A stretch of DNA of 64,000 bases from Agelas oroides (taxonomy: Eukaryota; Porifera; Demospongiae; Agelasida; Agelasidae). Positions within the stretch are counted from its first letter, which is position 1. Each line of letters starts with the position of its first letter. The stretch is taken from contig OX422189.1 in NCBI GenBank assembly GCA_949130485.1, positions 2,985,720-3,049,719 on the forward strand, read 5' to 3'. The position numbers and the translations under genes were made by a program. The notes beneath the pieces are model-generated. The model saw only the letters and a program-made list of their open reading frames with translations. It was not told where the DNA came from and made no database searches. Of this stretch, positions 58,274 to 64,000 are shown in pieces.

Positions 58274-58457
58274 CTGAAACAGAAAACATTTCAGAAATAG
58301 TAGATAGTTAACACTCCTTTCCAGATGCACATACTCCCACACCCCATGATTATTGAAAATGCATGTACTCTGACTGGATGCAAACCTACACCAAAATGTG
58401 TTGGCCATATTGATTACTGGACACATTGATGGAATTGATGATAGATTATAAACTTAC

Positions 58458-58596
58458 AGCAGAGATACATCAGGGTACATTAATTCAATGTCAAAGTTCA
58501 GAGTTTTCCTTTGGAGGGAAGGTAAAGCCACTGGTCTTGGAAATTTCTTCACACTAGCCTTAACTGTTGTAACTGTAACATGCTTGGGTGCTACAA
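58458..58596 (-). CDS. Possible linker exon in the LRR region
   Basis: Open, non-repetitive coding text: VKKFPRPVALPSLQRKTLNF then DIELMYPDVSLL, with donor CT|GTAAGTT in phase 2, which joins the type C exon in frame. The acceptor is unclear. TTACCAG (58597) gives the wrong phase; GGCTAG nearer the exon would fit; extending to TATTCAG at 58647 meets an in-frame TGA and leaves only a 27-nt intron. Confidence 0.45.
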
Positions 58597-58673
58597 CTGG
58601 TAATTTCGTTGTGACACAACATATTAATCACATGTTGTGTGCTCTTCTGAATATCAGATAGTTTGCAACTCAC

Positions 58674-58757
58674 TTCAGCTCATCCAGTGACTTGTTTTGT
58701 TGGAGTGCTTTGGCCAGGGCTATGGCTCCAGTGGAGGTCACATCACTCTTACTGAGG
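58674..58757 (-). CDS. LRR exon, type A
   Basis: 84 bp, LSKSDVTSTGAIALAKALQQ, ends SLDELK. First canonical LRR after the NACHT exon. Confidence 0.8.
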
Positions 58758-58987
58758 CTGCAGAGGGAAGGTTTTTATACCACACACTTATGAATATATG
58801 TCCAGAGCAGTCACACATCCTAAACAGGTGAATCACACAAAAACTATTGAGATGCTACACATATAGACAATGCAGCTACTTGTCTTACCCAGGCAACTAT
58901 TTGGTTGAGTGCTCTACACATGAGCTAAGCTTTACACTCAAAATTTGCTGTCTAGGCTAGTGGTTGTGATACATACTGAAACACAGC

Positions 58988-59727
58988 TACCGTATTTATT
59001 CTAATTTATCGGACAGCAAAAAATAATTATTTTAAAGATTGTCCGGAAATAATTAGAAAAGGAAATTATTGTGGACGTGGGATGTCCGGAATAATTAGAA
59101 AATTGAATTGGAAAGTGTGATTTCCATTGTTGCTTATTAGCTGATTGAAAAATGTCTCTCTACGATTTTTCTCTGCGTCTCGCTCATCTCCAGTGCCTAC
59201 TACGCAATCGTCCATAATCAGCTTCTGTCAGAAACGTTTGAAACCGGCTTTCCATCCTCGTTCTCGCAGTTCCCCATGAACGAAACGGCCAGCAGAGAAA
59301 CGACCCGTTGGAAGACCAAGAAAGAGACAATACGTGGAACAGGAGACACTCCAGAGTTTTCTGGCATTTCATTAAGAGAGGTGGAACGGTGAAGTGCCAA
59401 GTAACTGGAAGTCGAGAGTTCACAAGAGACTTAGCTACTGCAAGGAGGCCTCGAAGTACCTTGTCTGTTGATTTGCAGTGGAAGCATAGTAGACACAAGA
59501 AAACTACAAAAACTAACAGAACAATAGCCATAGATTTTACTTACTGGTAGTGACTGAACCTATCTAGCTCATAATCTGTATCGTTCTGTATCGTTCTGTT
59601 CTGTTACTGTGTCCAAAAAATTAGAATATTCCTGCGTGTGGTGTCCGCTAAATTAGAATGTAAAAAAATATTTGCAAAAGTGTCCGGTATAATTAGACGT
59701 GTCCGATAAATTAGAATAAATATGGTA
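58988..59727. mobile_element. TIR transposon, 28-bp ends
   Basis: TACCGTATTTATTCTAATTT and, from the right, TACCATATTTATTCTAATTT, both continuing ATCGGACA; further GTCCGGAATAATTAGA motifs repeat near both ends. TA borders suggest Tc1/mariner. The interior frames are short and unrecognised. Confidence 0.75.
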
Positions 59728-60559
59728 TTTAATCGGACTAGCACAAGCTAGCTAGCACAGTGAATCATTTCTTTTGCTGTAGCCTGTCCTGTGACACTTC
59801 AGGAGCTCTTCTGGAAGTACTTAAAGTATCCATGTAGCACAAAGAGCAAGAGAACTTTCAACAAGTGAACAAATAGCAGGCTTATAATTAGCTTTTAAGA
59901 ATATGACATCGTTTGACAACACACACAGAAAAGAAAATGCAAAATCAATAAGTATGTGAGTGTCAACACTTACAGAATAAAGTGCAATATACACATAGCC
60001 ACCATTCAACTCACCATAGTGTGTGGCTCACTCAGATTTGCCACTGTAATTCAAAGGCTACAACGTAGTTGTACTGCACATACATGACATAATACCAGAT
60101 CATAGCTAATTACTAATCAAGATCATCACGAATCAGTGATTTAAATGGGAGACTATAAACACTGGACCCAGGACCGAGGACCGCCAAAGATCGGGGAACC
60201 GAGGATGTACCTGTGTTGCACTTAGCTTTTATAACAGAGATGCAACTTGTGCCAATGTTCTAAGCTCAAATGTATGGCTGTATCATTGAATCTACATTGT
60301 TACACACACAAAAGAGACTCTTCGCACCAATTGTGCTATTTCACGTTATCTACTAGCTTTGTCGATCCTTTCTTCACTCTGCAAAACCCAAGAATAGTCT
60401 CCATTATTGCATGCAAGACTACTAGAGTGACTGGCTATACACACAGAGGTCCCAGGTCACATGTGAATAGTCTCCAGCCATATGTAGTCTAATTATTGCA
60501 CAGAAATTAAACTTAGCCATCCAAGTGTTGCACGTAGGGTGGCATCATATATCACTTAC
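59728..60559. other. NLR intron, repeat scraps
   Basis: Contains a GCCCCACACTAG-like end (CATAGTGTGTGGCTCACTCA near 60013) and a GACCGAGGACCGCC purine-rich run near 60170. No exon seen. Confidence 0.4.
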
Positions 60560-60646
60560 TCCAAACATTTCAGGCCCTTCACCCATCTGCATTTTTTCAG
60601 CCCCATGGCTAGAGCACAAATGTTTTCCGTAGAGAGTCCATCAAAT
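60560..60646 (-). CDS. LRR-like lead exon 2 (87 bp)
   Basis: Reads FDGLSTENICALAMGLKKC then RWVKGLKCL. Acceptor CTACAG, donor GA|GTAAGTG, phase 2 on both sides. Diverged LRR: the GLSxENICALAxGLKKC spacing matches xLTDxGAxALAxALxxN. Confidence 0.7.
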
Positions 60647-60945
60647 CTGTAGTAAGTTATGAAGAAATCTATCGCTGATTTAGCTTATTCCTTGTTCACT
60701 AATGACTATGTATGTGCAGTGTGGGGGACAAATCAACTTTAGTGTACCTACCATAATTATTCGAATACTATGTATGATCCAATTTAATGTAAGAAATTCA
60801 ATTTCAGGATTTTATCATGAATCTAATGCTATGTAAGCCAGAGTCTTAATTTATTTATGCTAATCCTGTAAGATAATGACTGAGCCCAACCTCCAACCTT
60901 CGTGGCCTTCCTATACCAGTCTCACACAGGTGTACTGTCTTCATA

Positions 60946-61170
60946 GTTCGGCAAGGTCTGTGCACAAATCCAGGAAAAAACAGCTATACACTCATCTAGC
61001 TACGCTCGGTGTATGGTCGCAGAGTTCGGCAAGGTATGTACACAATTCGAGGAAAAGCCAGCTGTACACTTACCTAGGTAGCGCAGAACACTTGGTACTG
61101 CCTTCACCGGTTACAGAGTTCATTGAGGTCTGTACACAATTCTAGGAAAAACCAGCTATACACCTACTTA
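60946..61170. repeat. Imperfect tandem repeat of about 85-115 bp, three copies
   Basis: GTTCGGCAAGGTCTGTGCAC / GTTCGGCAAGGTATGTACAC / GTTCATTGAGGTCTGTACAC, each followed by AGGAAAAANCAGCTATACAC. Lies in an NLR intron. Confidence 0.8.
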
Positions 61171-61477
61171 GCTCATGAAAAGGTGTGTCCACAGACTATT
61201 GTTATTGTCAGGTGGCAATTCAGTTTCTATTCCTTACGGCCGAAAATCTGCTAAAATGCCAGATATCACTCACAAACAGGCATATCAGTCTGGCTAACTC
61301 ATTCTTCCATGTTTGCTGTACATCGACAATGGTAAGGTGTTCTACTGTCAATAGCTTGCTAGTATATTCTCCAATGAGACTACATCATGATATTGTATTA
61401 CCTACTAAGGGCATGTGTGGACTTGACTTTCATTCACTTCCTTGTGTGTACAGTGCACATATACACCTAAGACATAC

Positions 61478-61546
61478 CTCAGCCTCTGAAAGGGTGCTGC
61501 TGCAAGTGACACAAGTCCTTCAGATGAGAAGATACAATCTTTGAAA
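61478..61546 (-). CDS. LRR-like lead exon 1 (69 bp)
   Basis: Reads FKDCIFSSEGLVSLAAAPFQ then RL. Acceptor TCTGCAG, donor AG|GTATGTC, phase 2 on both sides, so it joins NACHT and the next exon in frame. Shorter than a full LRR. Confidence 0.65.
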
Positions 61547-61809
61547 CTGCAGAATGAAGAACATTATAGGTACACACAGTTGCTGTAAATGTGAAGTATC
61601 ATTCAGCTGCTGAAGTTTAATTCTTTTTGAATAACTATGTGATCAACCATAGACACTTTATGACTCTGCAGGTGTGTAAGTCATGTGCTTTCAACATACT
61701 ATCGTGTGTTACATTAAAAGATGAAAAAAATTGAAAGCAATATTCAGGAACTCATAATAAGTATACCACCATCGTCGTGCCCAATGAATAAATTTACTAA
61801 CACTCTTAC

Positions 61810-63386
61810 CTCACTCTGAAGTAATACTGTCCACTTTGAGCCAATGTGTGCACCTGCCTCGTTAACTGAAATGCAGCTGCTCTCCCCAAAAAACACTGTT
61901 CAAAACTCAAATCTGGTGGTAATTTGTAACCTGTTACGACAATATGATGCATATCAGCTGCTGATAGAATATCGTCTCTAAAAACATAGGGCATGCATGC
62001 CCAGTCAGCTTCGTATACACAACTAGCCAGCATTTTCATTGCATCCTTGCAACAATTTATCAGAATTTGGAACCTATCATATGACTCAGGCGCAAGTCCA
62101 GTATAGAATAGCCAAAGGAAATTTAAACCTGATTTCTGTACCATAGGCTCCATTTGTTTTGTTAATGGCTGGCTATGAACATGTAGTGCAGCAAAGAATT
62201 GCTGAAGCAGTGGAGAAGAAAACCGAAAACATTGTTTTTCACTGTTGTACAATGGTTTGCTGTAAGTGTGTAGCAGTGCAAACCCACTCCCATAACCAAG
62301 AGACGTTGCTTCTGGCAAGGTCAAGTGGAAAGATTCACAGCTGAGATTCTCAAAAGCCACATTCGATACTTTAGAAAGAAATGACTGCACAGTGCTGGGA
62401 AGCAGACATAAGGAGTCTGGTGGTGTTTCAGTTTGTAGTAGTTTTGGAAATTTTGATTGTAAAAGAAGCAACACCATGTTTGTGAAGAGCTCAGTCCATG
62501 TAACTGGAAGCTCACAAGAGGGAATGTCAAAAACTTTGTCGCAGACAAACAGAAGAGTGTACAAGTATACTGGGATGGATGCTAACAGCCTCAAATCAGG
62601 GTTGCTAGAAAGATGCAGACAGAACTCTTCCACTTTTGATGATCTACAACTGAAGAATTTGACAACTTGCTTGCAGATTTGATTGTCAGAAAGCTTGAGG
62701 AGTTCAAGTTGCTTGACACTTATTTCACTTGGTGTGCAGGTAGATGTTATCAACACAACAGACTTTGGAAGAAACTTTCGAGAAGTCAAGTTGCTGAAAA
62801 CACCACCACTATGTTGCTGGTCATATCCATCCAAGAGAAAGACAACACCTTTCCCTCGCTTCTTCATAATCCAACTGAAAATATTCTCGGTTTCAACAGG
62901 AAGTAATTGTGATAACAACTGATTAAGTGTCATTCTTCTATTCTGGAATTGAGAACAGTCTACCCAAAGCATGAGGGTGGTGCTTCTCATTCCATAACCT
63001 TTAGCCCAGTACTGGCAGAGTTTAGATAACAGAAATGACTTACCCTGGCCTGGTGCTCCTTTAATTAGAATACATAACTTCGAAGACCATGGATGGTCAC
63101 TAGTTGTGCATGCATTCACCAGGGCTTTCATTGAGACTGGGGTAACACTGGAAGGGAACTCTTCTTTTATATCATAATAGCAGTTGGAATAGTCCATGTT
63201 CTTTAGTTGTTGGCTGGCTTCTGTGGTAAGTTCTCCCAGTCTCTGGTCGAACTGTATTAAATTGGGTACTTCTCTCCACTGCTGCCAACTGTTGTGAGCC
63301 AGGTACTGCTGCTTCAGCCATCTGCTGGCATGGAGCACCACAGGCCCTGCAAGAAGCATTAAATCATATCCATTGGTACATAACAT
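61810..63386 (-). CDS. NACHT-domain exon of an NLR receptor
   Basis: The NACHT NTPase drives nucleotide-dependent oligomerisation of NLR sensors. Counted from the Met at 63386, Walker A is KGAPGQGKSFLLSKL (residues 109-123) and Walker B is GVVFLLDGYDQ (180-190), with the small residue and Asp typical of NACHT. VVLITSTC (210-217) is the sensor-1 strand, here with TST where most have TSR. Winged-helix and superhelical parts follow (about 250-500; FRFSSPLLQQFFAALHV corresponds to the conserved F.H...QEF.AA segment). The exon ends AG|GTAAGAG (donor at 61809), phase 2. An acceptor CTTCTTGCAG ends at 63347, so the true exon probably starts at 63346 and the Met at 63386 may be intronic. The N-terminal effector domain would be beyond the window or on an unseen exon. 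Confidence 0.85.
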
Positions 63387-63410
63387 TATACAAAAATTTA
63401 TTGCTCAGAG

Positions 63411-63625
63411 CATCTTGCCTCACACTGGAAATAAAGGAGTTTAGATGTTATGAGGCGAAAAAGCCAGCAGTTGCCGGGAGTCAAACCCAGGACTGACTTG
63501 AGCCGCCCGTGCTCTGCCACTGAGCCACAACAGCCGGACAACCACCAGCCTTCACAATACTCTATATGTACTGCACAAGAATGCCTCAGTCACACACCTG
63601 GCAGCCATTCAGTATGTGCCGTCAG
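63411..63625 (-). mobile_element. tRNA-derived SINE, copy 1
   Basis: On the minus strand GGCTCAGTGGCAGAGC (A box) is followed by GGGTTTGACTCCCGGCAAC (B box), then a tail CTCCTTTATTTCCAGTGTGA. Polymerase III promoter boxes with a non-tRNA tail define a SINE. Confidence 0.75.
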
Positions 63626-63704
63626 AACTCCGTGGAGGTCAACCGGAAAATTCTCTCCATCAGGAAAGAACCCATGCTGAGTGGTTTTGACACTCTAAAT
63701 GCTC

Positions 63705-63843
63705 AGATCATCTTGCCTCATGCTGGAAATAAAGGAGTTTAGGTGTTATGAGGCGAAAATAGAGGAAAGTGAAAAAGCCGGCAGTTGCCGGGAGTCGAAC
63801 CCAGGACACCTCTGGTTTGAGCCGCCAGTGCTCTGCCACTGAC
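63705..63843 (-). mobile_element. tRNA-derived SINE, copy 2
   Basis: Same family: B box GGGTTCGACTCCCGG and tail TTTATTTCCAGCATGAGG. Truncated at its tRNA-like head, where it meets copy 3 head to head. Confidence 0.75.
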
Positions 63844-64000
63844 GGCACATACTGAGTGGCTGCCAGGTGTACGACTGAGGCATTCAGTACCACTTGTGCA
63901 GTACATATAGAGGATTGTGAAGCCTGGTGGTTGTCCAGCTGTTGTGGCTCAATGGCAGAGCACTGGCGGCTCAAGCCAGAGGTGTCCTGGGTTCGACTCC
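63844..64000 (+). mobile_element. tRNA-derived SINE, copy 3, cut by the window end
   Basis: Leader ATTGTGAAGCCTGGTGGTTG, A box GGCTCAATGGCAGAGC, B box GGGTTCGACTCC at the last bases. The leader is the inverse of that in copy 1. Confidence 0.75.

Larger units (their letters stand above)
19208..63386 (-). other. NLR (NACHT-LRR) receptor locus with exon-amplified LRR array
   Basis: NLRs are cytoplasmic sensors: the NACHT ATPase oligomerises after the LRR fan detects a ligand. Here the NACHT exon lies at the right and is followed on the minus strand by two LRR-like exons, a possible linker exon and 31 LRR exons. Every LRR exon has an acceptor (usually CTNCAG or TCCACAG) and a phase-2 donor, so any subset can be spliced without changing frame. 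LRRs are of the ribonuclease-inhibitor class (LxxNxLTDxGAxALAxALxxN). Types A and B tend to alternate. No effector domain (Death, CARD, TIR) is in the window; it would be beyond 63.4 kb. No terminal exon with a stop is seen on the left. Whether all exons belong to one transcript is inferred from order, strand and phase. An alternative is that part of the array is non-expressed exon debris. Confidence 0.75.

Noticed and set aside
63761-63845. Possible functional tRNA gene
   Set aside because: A and B boxes are present, but the head is truncated and a SINE tail follows; other copies share the tail.

Overview
The window is nuclear DNA from an invertebrate animal, most likely a marine sponge (demosponge). 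I infer this from a NACHT receptor gene whose leucine-rich repeats sit on separate 84-bp exons, a Rac GTPase and a COX18-type mitochondrial insertase with introns, and a very high density of short inverted-repeat transposons, microsatellites and a tRNA-derived SINE. A cnidarian or another basal animal cannot be excluded. There is no operon structure, no CRISPR array and no ribosomal RNA.

Layout. 1-1400: a decayed RecQ-family helicase on the minus strand, with a MITE in it. 1600-3970: repeats, including a foldback transposon whose empty site is still visible, and a minus-strand ORF carrying a 2A ribosome-skipping motif. 6464-7570 (minus) and 7701-8821 (plus): a head-to-head pair, an unrecognised polar protein and a COX18-like insertase that has an in-frame stop and lacks its 3' half. 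9.4-13.6 kb: mostly transposon remnants. 14458-16707: a two-exon Rac-like GTPase that has lost about nine residues containing the G4 guanine-recognition motif; the intron acceptor lies at the end of a (CA)n tract. 17.3-20.6 kb: transposons, including a Helentron-like insertion.

19.2-63.4 kb, minus strand: one NLR (NACHT-LRR) locus. The NACHT exon is at the right (61810 to about 63346) and its 5' exons are outside the window. It is followed leftwards by two LRR-like lead exons and 31 recognisable LRR exons, nearly all exactly 84 bp and all phase 2. Two main exon types recur: A (LRNNQLTDTGAIALA...) and B (LEGNEIGDSGATALA...). A longer type C is 96-99 bp. The array grew by nested tandem duplication: a 1.02-kb pair at 43.3-45.2 kb, a 1.39-kb unit in three copies at 36.7-40.2 kb, and a 6,278-bp unit in about 2.4 copies from 21.3 to 36.7 kb whose first copies look identical on inspection. 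Transposons in the introns were copied along with the exons, so several insertions can be read against an empty paralogous site. No terminal exon is visible before the array runs into a truncated transposon at about 19.04 kb.

The working genes do not form a pathway. The two points of greatest interest are the exon-by-exon LRR amplification in a putative immune receptor, where almost every donor site also encodes an immediate stop if not spliced, and the Rac paralogue without its base-recognition loop. Exon borders come from reading consensus splice sites by eye; no transcripts or database searches were available.
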